A DNA stretch of 64,000 nt from CAVWDI01 sp963753725 (GCA_963753725.1 CAVWDI010000010.1:372001-436000), one strand, 5' to 3'. Positions 47,430 to 57,705 are shown, counted from the first letter of the stretch. The notes: generated by a model not told the origin, from the letters alone. Translations and numbers: made by a program.

Positions 47430-47798
47430 CTATGTATTTTCCTTTACCCAAGCCCAAGCCTCCTCCAGCTGACCCGTTTCGAAATATTTCTCCTCGGTAC
47501 GCCTGGTGAAGGGATCCATAATTTTTACCATCCACTTATGCCAGTCCTTGTCGCTGACAAAAGCGCAGCGTTCGACCTTTTTGTACTCTTGTGTACCGAA
47601 ATTGTAGTCTTTCTTCACTGCCTCCCATTCTGATACGCCTTTGAAATCTTCGATCAACACCAGCATGTTGATCTCCCCTTGTTCTTCGATAGCCTTATCG
47701 ATAACCGGCATCAGCTTATCGTAGTCCTCAGCGGATATTTTTTCACTTACTTTGAATCCAATACAACCGGGTGTACTTTGACTTAATATTTCGAACAT
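47430..47798 (-). CDS. SpoIIAA-like (STAS-superfamily) protein
   Basis: 122 residues from ATG 47798 (GGAGG five bases upstream; preferred over TTG 47810). IGFKVSEKISAEDYDKLMPVIDKAIEE (in parts), LVLIEDFKGVSEWEAVKKD, ERCAFVSDKDWHKWMVKIMDPF and EEAWAWVKE follow the SpoIIAA-like family (PF11964), a STAS-related fold that may bind lipophilic ligands. Single-gene transcript with its own terminator. Role in this organism unknown. Confidence 0.88.
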   Translation of the reverse strand: MFEILSQSTPGCIGFKVSEKISAEDYDKLMPVIDKAIEEQGEINMLVLIEDFKGVSEWEAVKKDYNFGTQEYKKVERCAFVSDKDWHKWMVKIMDPFTRRTEEKYFETGQLEEAWAWVKENT

Positions 47799-47833
47799 AC
47801 TATCCTCCAACGTATTTTTGTTTTCAAAGGAAT

Positions 47834-50224
47834 TTATTTAATAATGACTGCGAAGTAGGTTCTCCTGAAAACCGTCCAGTCAATGCTAGCGGGTGTCGGG
47901 TCAGGATTGCCAGCGCGGTCGATGGACCTTACCGCAAAGCTGTGCGCGCCGTATTCCAACCCGGTGAAAGTCTGCGGGCTTTCGCAGTTGCTGAACACGG
48001 CTATGTCTAAGCGGCACTGAAAGACCGCACCGGATTCGCTGCTGGTGAACTTGAAGACGGTCAAATCGAATTCCCCCGGATCAGATTGGCTCTCCACGAA
48101 TTCAGTCTCCGGCGAAGTGGTATCAATCGTCCAGGTGTGGCTGGCCGGGGTGGGGTCAGGGTTGCCGGCGTTGTCAACGGCTCGCACCTGAAAAGTGTGC
48201 TCTCCGTCTTCCAGTCGGGTGTAGGCCTTGGGGCTGTCGCAGTCAGCAAACCCTCCACTGTCCAGTTGGCACTCAAAAGTCACATTAGGCTCGCTGCTGG
48301 AGAAGCTGAAACTAGGGTCTGCGCTCCCGCTCGGATCGGTCGGGGCGCTGATCAGGCTGGTGTCCGGGGCAGTGGTATCAATGGTCCAGTTATGCCTGGC
48401 TGGGGTGGGGTCAGGGTTGCCAGCGTTGTCAACGGCTCGCACTGTAAATGTGTGCTCTCCATCTTCCAGTCCGTTGTAGGTCTTGGGACTGTCGCACTCA
48501 CTGAACCCGCCGCTGTTCAGCTGGCACTCAAAGGTCACATCAAGCTCGCTGCTGGAGAAGCTGAAACTGGCATCTGCGCTCCCACTCGGATTTGAAGGGG
48601 CGCTGGTCAGGTTGGTGTCCGGCGGGGTGATGTCGGCGTAGATAACACCTGCCGAATGGTTCGCGCCGGGCATGGTGAGGCTGTTGGTCGATTCCAAACT
48701 GTTGTTATTATCTGTACCCGTCCAGCCAGTGATATCCCAGCCCGGGTCAGGGCTGGCGCCGCTCAGCGTAATGATCTCTCCAGCCTGATATTCTCCTACA
48801 GAACAGCCGTATGAATTGTCCGGTGAACTAGTGGGAAGGCTGCCCAACCCGCTCTTTGTGAGAGACAGGGCATAACAAATGGGGGGCGATGACCAGGTGG
48901 TAAACCGCCAGGTAGCGCTGGTGGTGGTGGATGCGCCCTCCGAAACCTCCACATACCATTCATACCCGGTATCCAGGTCCAAATCAACCCAGGTGACAGC
49001 CGCGTCTTTGCCGCTGGCGACAGCCTGGACCGTGCCCAGGTTTTGAAATTCTTCCTGAATGGTCATATCATAATCCAGTTCAAACTCATTTTCGGCATCG
49101 TGCAGATATGCATCAAGCCAGGGTGAATAAGTCTGCACATAAATCTTTTTATCCAACGGAGAGAAGCGCATCCTGCGCAGGTAGCCGTTTCCGCCGTTAG
49201 GGAATTCCTGGTAATCGGACATCAATATATAAATCGTGTTCCCGTGATCCCCGCTTTCTATACGCTGCGCCGCGCCGTCGGTTGGAGAATGCGTGTGACC
49301 GCACAGCATCAGGAATATGTTGGGATTATCTTTTAGAAAGGTGAAAATCCCCTCGTAACTCCAGGTGTTATCAAGGTTGAGCATCGAATGGCTGACTACG
49401 ATCGCCCGCCGGTTGGAATTATTCTTGAGCAAAGTGTCTGCCCAATCCAATACGGCTGTACCTGGCTGGAATTCAAGATTGATCACAATAAAGTCCATTC
49501 CGGCCGCGCTGAACAGGGTGTAATTGTTATCGTTGCCCCCGCCATAGTGCCCACCGTAATAATCCCGATCTGTGAAGCGGGTTACACCAAAGTAATTGTT
49601 GTAGTTGGTGGTTGGATAATCGTGGTTTCCTGGAACCAAACCGTAGGGGATGCCGTCTGGCAGACCAGGCAGCGGGCTCTCCAGCAGGCTCATGGCTGCG
49701 CTGGCCGTATCCCACTCGCTGGTGTCCTCGGCGGTGTTGACAATATCGCCCAGATGGGCAGTGTAGGGGATATTCAAATCCTCCTGGTTATCCACGATCC
49801 ACTGGGTCTGGGAGATGTAAATGGACGGCAGCCAGCGCGAGTAGAACTGCGTGTCCGGAAGGGCGATGAGCGTAAAATCTTCGCCCAGGTTTGGGACCGG
49901 TACCGGGCGTCCGTAGAAAGTGACATCTAACAAACCAGCATCCTCATCGTTCAGCGCCACTTCCAGGACGGTTGAGGTGGAGATGCCCTCCGCATCATCG
50001 GATGGTCGAACCAGTTCTGGCAGATCGGGAGAATTGACTATGATAGGAAAATATACCGTGGTCTTAGAGCGATTTGCGGGTTGATCTACAGGAGATGGCG
50101 TTTGCTCCATCTCCTGCTGCGCACGAGCAGCTACTAGGGGAACTGAAGCGCTGGCGGGGCTCAAACATAGAGCCAGGAGAAGCGAAAAACAATAGAATAA
50201 TGCGCGAAATGGCTTTTGTTTCAT
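47834..50224 (-). CDS. Secreted metallophosphoesterase with Ig-like repeats and YFAVIIK tail
   Basis: ~796 residues from ATG 50224. The frame extends to TTG 50263 and neither start has a strong ribosome site. Signal peptide (FYCFSLLLALCLSPASA). The calcineurin-type phosphoesterase domain carries ALPDTQFYS, HLGDIVN, GLVPGNHDY, VVSHSML and MLCGHTHS, the full set of metal ligands. An InlB-like beta repeat (TKSGLGSLPTSS...GWTG) follows. Three ~85-residue Ig-like repeats follow that (FSFSSSE..VTFECQL..GGF..CDSPK.Y..LEDGEHTF.VRAVDNAGNPDPTPA, shown as pattern). It ends YFAVIIK, a tail variant. Likely a surface or extracellular nucleotidase/phosphodiesterase. Confidence 0.88.
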   Translation of the reverse strand: MKQKPFRALFYCFSLLLALCLSPASASVPLVAARAQQEMEQTPSPVDQPANRSKTTVYFPIIVNSPDLPELVRPSDDAEGISTSTVLEVALNDEDAGLLDVTFYGRPVPVPNLGEDFTLIALPDTQFYSRWLPSIYISQTQWIVDNQEDLNIPYTAHLGDIVNTAEDTSEWDTASAAMSLLESPLPGLPDGIPYGLVPGNHDYPTTNYNNYFGVTRFTDRDYYGGHYGGGNDNNYTLFSAAGMDFIVINLEFQPGTAVLDWADTLLKNNSNRRAIVVSHSMLNLDNTWSYEGIFTFLKDNPNIFLMLCGHTHSPTDGAAQRIESGDHGNTIYILMSDYQEFPNGGNGYLRRMRFSPLDKKIYVQTYSPWLDAYLHDAENEFELDYDMTIQEEFQNLGTVQAVASGKDAAVTWVDLDLDTGYEWYVEVSEGASTTTSATWRFTTWSSPPICYALSLTKSGLGSLPTSSPDNSYGCSVGEYQAGEIITLSGASPDPGWDITGWTGTDNNNSLESTNSLTMPGANHSAGVIYADITPPDTNLTSAPSNPSGSADASFSFSSSELDVTFECQLNSGGFSECDSPKTYNGLEDGEHTFTVRAVDNAGNPDPTPARHNWTIDTTAPDTSLISAPTDPSGSADPSFSFSSSEPNVTFECQLDSGGFADCDSPKAYTRLEDGEHTFQVRAVDNAGNPDPTPASHTWTIDTTSPETEFVESQSDPGEFDLTVFKFTSSESGAVFQCRLDIAVFSNCESPQTFTGLEYGAHSFAVRSIDRAGNPDPTPASIDWTVFRRTYFAVIIK

Positions 50225-50263
50225 CCCTGTTCTGGCTCTAGAAATCGAAATTGTTGTATTCAA

Positions 50264-50562
50264 ACTTAATATCGGCTGGTTGATTAACAGTTAGGATAAA
50301 GATGGTCAGGCTTATGAAGATTATATCAAAATACAAGCTGGTAGTAAAAAAAATGTGAGAATAGGGGAAAGTAGAACAAGTTGGCACATGGTGACGTTGC
50401 CCCAATTGGATACTTCGCGACGTGACCAACTTACTTCAATTCAGTAGGACAATTTGGTAACTTGTCTAAATCAGTAGAACAAGCTGCCATACAGTGACGC
50501 TTCGCGGCCAACTTGTTCAACAAAAAGTGAGAAGCGACTTTATAAAAATCCCAGATATTCAA
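50264..50562. other. Intergenic region with a duplicated phrase
   Basis: No gene seen. GTAGAACAAG.TG.CA.A..GTGACG occurs at about 50370 and 50472, in similar surroundings (TTCGCG..C, AACTTG), suggesting two copies of a ~50-bp repeat. The promoter of the 50224 gene should lie near 50290-50340. Confidence 0.4.
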
Positions 50563-52385
50563 TCAGCGCTTTACCAGTGGAAGATAATTCGCTATTCCTG
50601 GTTCAAAATGGGCCGTCACGCTCTTAACGGCGTCCATGGTTAACTCACAATTCCCTGTACCGATGTAGTCGCCGCTCCAGCCTAAGAAAATTGAGCCTTC
50701 TTCTGGTATTGCTATGAGAGTGATGGTACTGTCTTCTTTCAGAAGTATCATACAGGTATCCAGGCATTCAATACTCGCAGGTGAACTGGTAACCTTCCCG
50801 CTACCAGTTCCCAATATGGATAAGTTCAGATAGAAATATCCCTTTGCTTCATAAGCGCCCATGTCCACTGTTGATGTCCCATCCCCGTCTCCATCCTTAA
50901 CTCGTAATCCTCCATCCAGATCTGTTGGAATAAGTGTTACAAAAGTATTATTTCCAGCATCTGCAGCAGGTGAGCCAGCCTTCAAGCGTAAATTACCCGC
51001 CAAAGTGTTGGTGGGTGGATTAATGGGTGTGATAAAGAGCGGGTCTCCATCGATGTTGTCCCCACCGTCCTGATAGCTACCCCCAATCCAACTGCTCACG
51101 CTCACTCCCGCCCCCTGAACAAGGCTGTATGTCAGCGTAACAGCTGCGCTTTCATTGTATATGGTAGTGGAGATACTGCCGGTACCGCTGATGTCCTGGT
51201 TGTTCCACAGAAAGCTGTTGTACAATTCCGGAGTGGCGGTACTATTTAGGCCAGAGTTATATATCGCCCCACCTAGCTCACCAGCATAGTTCCCGGAGAA
51301 GGTGGTGTTTGTCAAGATTGGGGTGCAATTTCCACCGAACATGCCACCGTTGTACATCGCACCACCATCGGTTCCAGCCGAATTTCCAGAGAAGCTGACG
51401 TTGGTTAGTTCGGGGACACTGTTGCCATCGCGGCCCCAGTTAGTCATCGCCCCACTATTAAATTCCGTAGAGTTTCCGGTGAAGATGATGTTCCTCAAGG
51501 TTGGACCGCTATTACCCATGTAACCCATGTTAACCATCGCCCCTCCGCTTCCAGCTGAGTTGCTGGAGAATGTGACGTCAACCAGGATGGGGCTGCTGTA
51601 GCCTTCGAAAGCATCGTTGTACATCGCCCCACCAACATCAGCTGAATTGTTTGAGAAAGTAACGTTAATCAGCACCGGGCTGACACCCAGGTTGTACATG
51701 CCTCCACCTTTGCTGTCGTAGTATGGGTTTGTTGTTGAATTGCTGTATATAATTGAGTTGGTCAAGGTCAACTCGCTGTTTGACCAGATTTCCCCTCCAA
51801 TTCAATAACTTTCCAGTGTTTCATAGTAATCCAATCCGCCCATCTAGTAAAGGCTGTCAAGAGCGACGTCAACCGTACCTGAAACGACAATCACGCGCCC
51901 GCTGTTTTTGGCATCCAATGTGGTTGTATAGGTATTCGGGTCTGGTTCCAATGTCCAATCGCTCGTAGTGTGACCGCCTTCGAGGTTCAGGCTCTTGGAG
52001 ATATAAACGGTCTGGTAAAGACCGGCGCGCAGTACAACCCCTTTACAGTTGCCAGCCACTTTGACGGTGCCGCCGTCAGGTGCTGCATCAACGGCGCTCT
52101 GAACAGCGCTGGCATTAGGCGTCACGAAAACGAAATTACCGTTATTATGAGTGGCTGAACAGGAAACCTGAGGGGATTAATTAGTATCTAAATCTTTTGT
52201 GACTGTGTTTTCTGCAAGGGGTTTGATAGCAACCATTTTGATAAGCCAGCCGGTCTGCCCGGATAAATATGGGTAACCAGGCTCTGAGAGTTAGCCAGCC
52301 AGGGCACAGCAAAGGCGATAGCCAAACCGAGGATTAAAGTCGAAATCAAAACGGAAAAATTCCGATGGGAAATTGAATGAAACAT
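50563..52385 (-). pseudogene. Beta-helix surface protein with YLPLVKR tail (frameshift and nonsense codons)
   Basis: ATG 52385 (AGGAGGGG upstream) starts a signal peptide (LILGLAIAFAVPWLA). A frameshift near 52210 and in-frame stops (TAA near 52172, TAG at 51846, TGA near 51804) interrupt the region that in paralogues links to the beta-helix. From 51771 on, the parallel beta-helix is intact: repeats of the form LTNVTFSGNSAG..GGAMYN. Then come VDMGAYEAKG, an InlB-like C-terminal module (GSGKVTSSPASIECLDTC...GWSGDYIG) and ANYLPLVKR. First or last of a family of four such genes in 50563-59241. Confidence 0.75.
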
Positions 52386-52523
52386 GAAACCCCTCCTACA
52401 AAGGCTGCCTCAGCTTCGATCCGAAGGCGCCGTATTGAATAAATAACCCCGCGGCGAAAAATGTAAAGTGATTATATCTTGATTGTTTCATAAATGTGAA
52501 TAGTGAGTGTTTGGTTTAACAGA

Positions 52524-52553
52524 AAAGACTGCCCCACTGGTGGAGCAGTCTTT
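52524..52553 (-). terminator. Rho-independent terminator of the 81-aa peptide gene (copy 1)
   Basis: AAAGACTGC..CCAC / GTGG..GCAGTCTTT. Read on the minus strand, the stem is followed by TTTT. The same structure terminates the second copy at 59473. Confidence 0.85.
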
Positions 52554-52589
52554 CCAAAAAAGATATTCTGTTTTAGTTGTTACAACAAA

Positions 52590-52835
52590 TTAGCGGTAAC
52601 GAAGTGAACTACCAGAGAAGCGTGCAATTTCGTCGTAAAGGGTTTCAACGATCGGGCCGCCTGATCCACCGGATTCGCTTCCAGCCTCAGCGCTTGAGAG
52701 TGCTGGGCCGCTGGCTTCCTGGGCACGGTCATAACGGGTGTCACCATCGCCTGCAACAAAGTTAGCAGAAGCAGTTCCAACTGCTAAGACCAACATCACG
52801 GATACGAGTAAAGCAACAAAGATTATGTTTTTCAT
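52590..52835 (-). CDS. Small secreted peptide, copy 1 (81 aa)
   Basis: 81 residues: a clear signal peptide (IFVALLVSVMLVLAVGTASA, cleavage after ASA) and a ~57-residue mature part rich in Gly, Ser, Asp and Glu (DGDTRYDRAQEASG, GSESGGSGGPIVETLYDEI) ending SLRYR, with no cysteine. 74 of 81 residues are identical in the copy at 59538. AAGGAG precedes the ATG, the promoter is near consensus and a terminator follows, so it should be strongly expressed as a single gene. No known family. Always next to the ~200-aa membrane protein gene. Confidence 0.8.
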   Translation of the reverse strand: MKNIIFVALLVSVMLVLAVGTASANFVAGDGDTRYDRAQEASGPALSSAEAGSESGGSGGPIVETLYDEIARFSGSSLRYR

Positions 52836-52881
52836 TTTTTAGCTCCTTATGGCTATATAAGATTTTATTAATTGTTCATAT

Positions 52882-52909
52882 ATTGTACAGCTAAAATCCA
52901 TATTGTCAA
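52882..52909 (-). promoter_or_regulatory. Strong sigma-70 promoter of the 81-aa peptide gene (copy 1)
   Basis: Minus strand TTGACA (52904-52909), 16-base spacer, TACAAT (52882-52887), about 45 bases before the start codon. The same promoter, with near-identical flanks, precedes copy 2. Confidence 0.8.
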
Positions 52910-53020
52910 GGTTTAAAGGGGAATTAATTCAACTCTAATAAAAGCGTTCTGGCACTTAAAAACAGAACCGCTTCTTATGAAAAAGGTGAAGGAAAACCTT
53001 CGCCAGGATAGCAGCGAATA

Positions 53021-53644
53021 TTAAGAGTCACACTCAAGCAGCGAGCTATTACTTATTGTGTTTCTAATTTGGCTGTTGAGATTTTGCTCATCTATGGGTA
53101 ATCCTTTGTTTAATAAGATGAATACTCCCAAAATCAAGATAAAAAAGCTGCTGGTAATCAAGATCCATTTTAGCATTGTAAATACCGGCGTCAGGAAATC
53201 TATCAGCGGGGTTTGCTGGGGGTAGCGGAACATTACCAGCGAGGAGGAGATGTTCTCTAGATAATCAAAGAGCATACCCAGGACGGGAAGTAAGTTCACC
53301 CACCATATTATGTTTTTAGAAGGGGTGGCGCGGGCGTAAATCCAACTGATGGCAGCGGTCAGGAACAGGGTGTAAACAACGGGCCAGATCAGATCGAAGG
53401 TAAAGCGCGCCTGCACATACAATTCTCTGCCCTGTGCGCCGTAGGATTCAGCCATGCGGTACAGTTCATCTGTTGAATAATAGAAAGACAAATCCGGTGT
53501 ACCGGCATCCGCGCTAAATGCCTCGGCGCTGGCAGACTGTCCAGGCAGGATCAGTATCATGAAGAGTGTAAATACAAGCAGTGCACCCAAAACGATCCAG
53601 CCGTTTGAGATACGGTACAGCCAATCCGAAAAGCGTCTGCACAT
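53021..53644 (-). CDS. Four-helix membrane protein coupled to tail-bearing surface protein (copy 1)
   Basis: 207 residues, helices at about 16-34, 84-103, 113-129 and 150-177, with an exported loop (35-82) containing DLSFYYSTDELYRMAESYG. The second half has RFTFDLIWPVVYTLFL, ISWIYAR and LLPVLGMLFDYLENISS, a pattern I have seen in an uncharacterised conserved membrane family. I can give no function. Its ATG overlaps the stop codon of the upstream beta-helix gene (TGATG, directly after HYLPLMKR), so the two are translationally coupled. The same coupling occurs at 60598. A link to handling of the YLPL tail is a hypothesis. Confidence 0.8.
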   Translation of the reverse strand: MCRRFSDWLYRISNGWIVLGALLVFTLFMILILPGQSASAEAFSADAGTPDLSFYYSTDELYRMAESYGAQGRELYVQARFTFDLIWPVVYTLFLTAAISWIYARATPSKNIIWWVNLLPVLGMLFDYLENISSSLVMFRYPQQTPLIDFLTPVFTMLKWILITSSFFILILGVFILLNKGLPIDEQNLNSQIRNTISNSSLLECDS

Positions 53645-55403
53645 CAGCGCTTCATCAGGGGCAGGTAGTGCGATAAACCAAGTTCAAAAACGGCAGTCAC
53701 TGTTTTTGGGGCATCCACTGTCAGCTCGCATTTTCCGATACCGCTGCAGAGGCCGCTCCAACCCAGGAAGATCGAATCTTTATCCGGTACAGCCGAGAGG
53801 ATAACAGGCGCGCTCTCGTACATAAGCGCACTGCATATATCATCGCAGTCAATGCCTGCGGGGATGCTGGAAACCAAACCGCTGCCGGCTCCAGATTTTG
53901 ATACGCTCAGTTGGTAATATCCCGGAGCTTCGTAAGCGCCCATGTCGACCGTCTCTGTCCCGTCTCCGTCCCCGTTTTTTATACGTGCTTTCTCATCCAG
54001 GTCGCTGGTAACTCCAATTACAAAATTGTTATTTCCCTCATCAATGGCCGGGGATGCCTCTTTCAAGCGCAGGTTCCCGATGGTTGTGGGTGAAGTGGAG
54101 GGATCAACGGGTGTAATAAAGAGCGGATCTTCATCGATATTTCCGCCAAGATCTTCATAAATGGTCTCCAAAAGCCGGCCTTCCCCACCGCCTGAAGCTT
54201 CCACCAGGCTGTGGGTTATCGTAACAGGGCTGGAGGAATCATAAATGATGCTCGCTGTTATTGTGCCTGTGACACCATCCGCAATATTATTCCAAAGTAT
54301 GGTGTTGCGTAGAGTCAGACTGCTGGATTGATTTTCAATACCGCCGCCTTTACTCCCCGCCGAATTGCCGGAAAAGGTCACATTGGTTAACATCGTGTCA
54401 CTGGATTGCGTGTTGTATAATCCGCTGCCGTTGTGGGTAGCAAAATTCCCTAAAAAAACTGTATTGGTCAGAGCCGAATCGCTTCCGTAGTTAAACATCC
54501 CTGCACCTAAATTGACCGTTGAATTGCCTGAAAATATCACATTGTTCAACGCCGCTTCACTATTATTATTGCTCATTCCTCCGCCGTAATCTCCTGACTC
54601 ATTATTAGTAAAATGGACATTGGTCAGCGCAGGCAAACTGGATGAGGTACGCAGCCCACCACCTGAGTAAGAGGCATAATTATTAATAAACTTAACATCA
54701 TTCAGCAGCGGAATACCCAAATTGGTATAAAACCCACCTCCGTAATTTGCCACATTGTCAGAGATTATCACGTTTGCCAACACAATATCCCCGTTATTAT
54801 TTAAACCGCCACCGTAGTCTGCGGTATTGCTGAAAACGGTTGAGTTGGTCAGGGTCAGCATACCGTTAGAATAGATGCCGCCGCCGTAATTGGAAATCCA
54901 TCCATCGTCTGCGAATCCCCCGGTTATTTTAAGATTATCCAGCGTAACATCCACATCCCCATTGATTACAATTACACGCCCGTCTCTTGCTACGTCCGAG
55001 TGGCAGGATGCGTATCAAGGTTAGGATTCAGCGGCATATTTTTTTGTAGAATACTTCCCTGCAGGGTCAGGCTTTTGGTGATCAAAACGGTCTGTTTGTG
55101 GCCGTCCCGGGTTTGGACACCCACGCACACGCCTTCTACTTTGATGGTATCTCCGCTGTCGGCAATATCCACCGCATCCTGCAGCACACTGGAATTGGAA
55201 CTCTGCAGGGTTCCGGCTTTCGTTTCAACTGTACATAAGGCTTGAGTTCGGGGAACATTTGCAGAGGCGATTGAATCAAACTCACCTTGGGCAGCTAGGC
55301 TGAATGTGTTTGCCAGCCAGGGTAGGCAAACAGCCAATCCAATGCCAAGGATGACCAAGAATATAATCTTGATCTGGTTTAAGTGGGGTTTTCGATTCAT
55401 CAT
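53644..55403 (-). pseudogene. Beta-helix surface protein with HYLPLMKR tail (one frameshift)
   Basis: ATG 55403 (GGAGG upstream) begins MMNRKPHLNQIKII, then a signal peptide (FLVILGIGLAVCLPWLANT), VLQDAVDIADSGDTIKVEG and LITKSLTLQGS. A frameshift near 54995 separates this from DVARDGRVIVINGDVDVTLDNLKI and a long right-handed beta-helix (LTNVTFSGNSAGSKGGGIEN-type turns). Then follow VDMGAYEAPG, the InlB-like module (SGAGSGLVSSIPAGIDCDD...GWSGLCSG) and LSHYLPLMKR. The stop overlaps the membrane-protein start. Apart from the single indel the protein is complete. Confidence 0.8.
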
Positions 55404-55461
55404 CCCAGCCTCCTTCGTGAGGGGAGCTCCAGTGTGGTTTATGGTTATAAAAAAAACCTTG

Positions 55462-57429
55462 TTAGCGAATTTGCAGGGGCAGGTAGTGTGATATTCCTGG
55501 TACTAGAGAGGCCGTCACGTTTTTCACAGAATCCATCCTCAGCTGGCAGTCTCTCAATCCGCTGCAGTCGCCGTTCCAGCCGGTGAATATCGAATCTCCA
55601 TCAGCTGTTGCCTTTAGCGAGATGTTGGTACTTTCCAGCAGTAAAAGGCTGCAGCTGTTCCCGCAGTCGATACCTACAGGTGAACTGGTCACCCGTCCAT
55701 CACCGGTACCCGATTTATATACATTCAGCATGTAAAGAGACGGCGCTTCAAATGCGCCCATATCAACGGTTGCATTACCGTCTCCATCCCCATCCTTTAC
55801 TCGCGCTTCACCATCCAAATCGGTTGGAACACCAACGACAAACAGGTTGTTTCCTGAATCGATAGCTGGAGAACCTAGCATCAAATGCAGGTCACCAGAT
55901 AAAGTCGGCGCCGTAGAGGGATTTATTTGATCGACAAAAATTGGTTTGCTATCAATATTACCAAGCAGGTTAACAAAACTGGCGTCCAGAACCCAGTCCG
56001 AACTGCCGCCGGAGGCTTCCAGAAGACTGTGGGTCAGGGATATCACGCTGCCGTCTTCATTCTTGATTGAGGAATTAATCGTCCCGGTAATGCCTGCTGC
56101 CATGTTATTCCAAAAAATGGTGTTTCGAACATCTGGACGGCTCCCGCTCATGTTGTGCATCGCTCCACCTGGGCCAGCGCTGTTGTTTCCTGAAAAGGTT
56201 ACATTTGTTAAAACTGGATTGCTTTCTCTATTTGAAATGCCAGCACCTTTGAACCCGGTGTAATTCCCGGAAAAAATTGCGTTCGTGATCGTCGGGTTGC
56301 TGTTGGATTGGTTGAATATCCCCGCCCCTCCCACACCGTTATTAATACTCGTATTGTCTTGAAAGATTACGTTGGTAAGCTTTGGACTGCTGCCGGAGTT
56401 CGCCATAGCTGCACCGCCCTGGATGCCTTCATTAGATAAAAATGTTACATCAGTTAATTCTGGATTGCTGTTGGAGGTGTTGTAAATCCCACCTCCATAA
56501 TCTAATCCCAAATTATTGGAAAAAACGGTTTTGGCAATGATTGGACTGCTGTTGTCGTTGCTCATCCCGCCGCCGTATGTGGCAGTATTGGAATAAAAAG
56601 TGGTTTGTGTGAGTGAAGGTTGGCCGGAAATAATGTACAGACCACCACCATTCGTGCCTGATCTATTGCCGTTAAATGTCACCTTGGTGATGGAGGGGCT
56701 GCCGCTGTCATTGTACATCCCGCCGCCGTGTACGAATGCCCAATTCCCAGAAAATACTACATTTTTTAAGATTGGTGAGCCGCTATTTAAATTAATCATC
56801 CCGGCCCCATGCTGGCGATTTTCTGAATAAATATTTGCGTAGCCAGCGGTGACAGTGAAGCCATCTAATACTGCAGTATCATTCACTGCGCGGCTGGTGA
56901 TGACATGGTGGCTGTTATTCCCCTGTATGCCAGCCGCGCTGGTAACCACACCGCCTGCATCTACTGTATCATCACCGTCTATATCTCCGCTGAGCACGGT
57001 CACGTTGTTTTCCCAGTCCCGATCTGAGAGGGCGGTATCACCAACTTTGAACCCACCGTAAAGCGATACCCCGTCGGTCATCACAAAAGTGGCATATCGG
57101 TCGCCTTTTGAGTACACGCCGCCTTCATCGGGATAATACACGCCTTTTGCCACCCATATCTCGCAGGGACCCGAGCCGGCGGAAACCAGCGCATCCTGCA
57201 CATTGGTATAAGCAGTGGTAAAACCGGAATCAGGATTCGAACCATCAGCGAATTTGTTAACGTAATACCTGCAGGCTGCGTTTGCTGCGATGGCCTGCGA
57301 ACCAAACTCGCTTTGAGCGGCCAGGCTGTAAGTGTTCGCCAGCCAGGGCAGCGCCAAGGCAAAACCTGTCCCGATAGTAACGATAAACCCGAGCACGATC
57401 AAATTTCGAATTGAAAAATGGTCCGTCAT
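55462..57429 (-). CDS. Beta-helix surface protein with HYLPLQIR tail
   Basis: 655 residues, intact. Signal peptide (IVTIGTGFALALPWLANTYS). An N-terminal element CRYYVNKFADGSNP, TNVQDALVSAGSGPCEIWVAKGVYYP (in parts) and GVSLYGGFKVG is typical of polymorphic outer/surface proteins with right-handed beta-helices. About fifteen turns of the form LTNVTFSGNNSAGPGGAMHN follow, then VDMGAFEAPS, an InlB-like module (SGTGDGRVTSSPVGIDCGNSC...GWNGDCSGL) and SHYLPLQIR. AGGAGGGTTATTAA precedes the ATG. Likely an adhesin or surface glycan-binding or degrading protein. No catalytic residues recognised. Confidence 0.88.
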   Translation of the reverse strand: MTDHFSIRNLIVLGFIVTIGTGFALALPWLANTYSLAAQSEFGSQAIAANAACRYYVNKFADGSNPDSGFTTAYTNVQDALVSAGSGPCEIWVAKGVYYPDEGGVYSKGDRYATFVMTDGVSLYGGFKVGDTALSDRDWENNVTVLSGDIDGDDTVDAGGVVTSAAGIQGNNSHHVITSRAVNDTAVLDGFTVTAGYANIYSENRQHGAGMINLNSGSPILKNVVFSGNWAFVHGGGMYNDSGSPSITKVTFNGNRSGTNGGGLYIISGQPSLTQTTFYSNTATYGGGMSNDNSSPIIAKTVFSNNLGLDYGGGIYNTSNSNPELTDVTFLSNEGIQGGAAMANSGSSPKLTNVIFQDNTSINNGVGGAGIFNQSNSNPTITNAIFSGNYTGFKGAGISNRESNPVLTNVTFSGNNSAGPGGAMHNMSGSRPDVRNTIFWNNMAAGITGTINSSIKNEDGSVISLTHSLLEASGGSSDWVLDASFVNLLGNIDSKPIFVDQINPSTAPTLSGDLHLMLGSPAIDSGNNLFVVGVPTDLDGEARVKDGDGDGNATVDMGAFEAPSLYMLNVYKSGTGDGRVTSSPVGIDCGNSCSLLLLESTNISLKATADGDSIFTGWNGDCSGLRDCQLRMDSVKNVTASLVPGISHYLPLQIR

Positions 57430-57501
57430 TTAATAACCCTCCTGTTATCAAAAAACCAATCTTGGCAAAGAACGTCCGCTGAGCATCGTGGGATGTGTGG
57501 T

Positions 57502-57545
57502 GATCCCTGAAGGGATGCTGCGCGATCCCTGAAGGGATGCTGCAC
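57502..57545. repeat. 22-bp tandem repeat
   Basis: GATCCCTGAAGGGATGCTGC[GA]C occurs twice in tandem (57502-57523, 57524-57545). A related phrase CCCCTGAAGGGATGCTTCGC occurs at about 60818. The CCCT-GAAG-GGAT core is itself a short palindrome. It lies upstream of the 57429 start. Confidence 0.7.
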
Positions 57546-57705
57546 GAATGGGATTCAGAGGTCTGCTCTAAGGTATTATGTGTGATTTTGCTTGCTGTGA
57601 AGAATACATGATGATTATTTCTGGATCACCTAGTATGTGTGAATGATAAGATTATGCGAACATTTTGGATTGCTAGTTCTTATTTATTATTAATCGGATA
57701 ATCGC

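Noticed and set aside
47834..48620. Repetitive stretch in the phosphoesterase gene as a DNA repeat or CRISPR-like array
   Set aside because: The ~250-bp periodicity is explained by three encoded Ig-like domains. There are no short repeats with unique spacers anywhere in the window.
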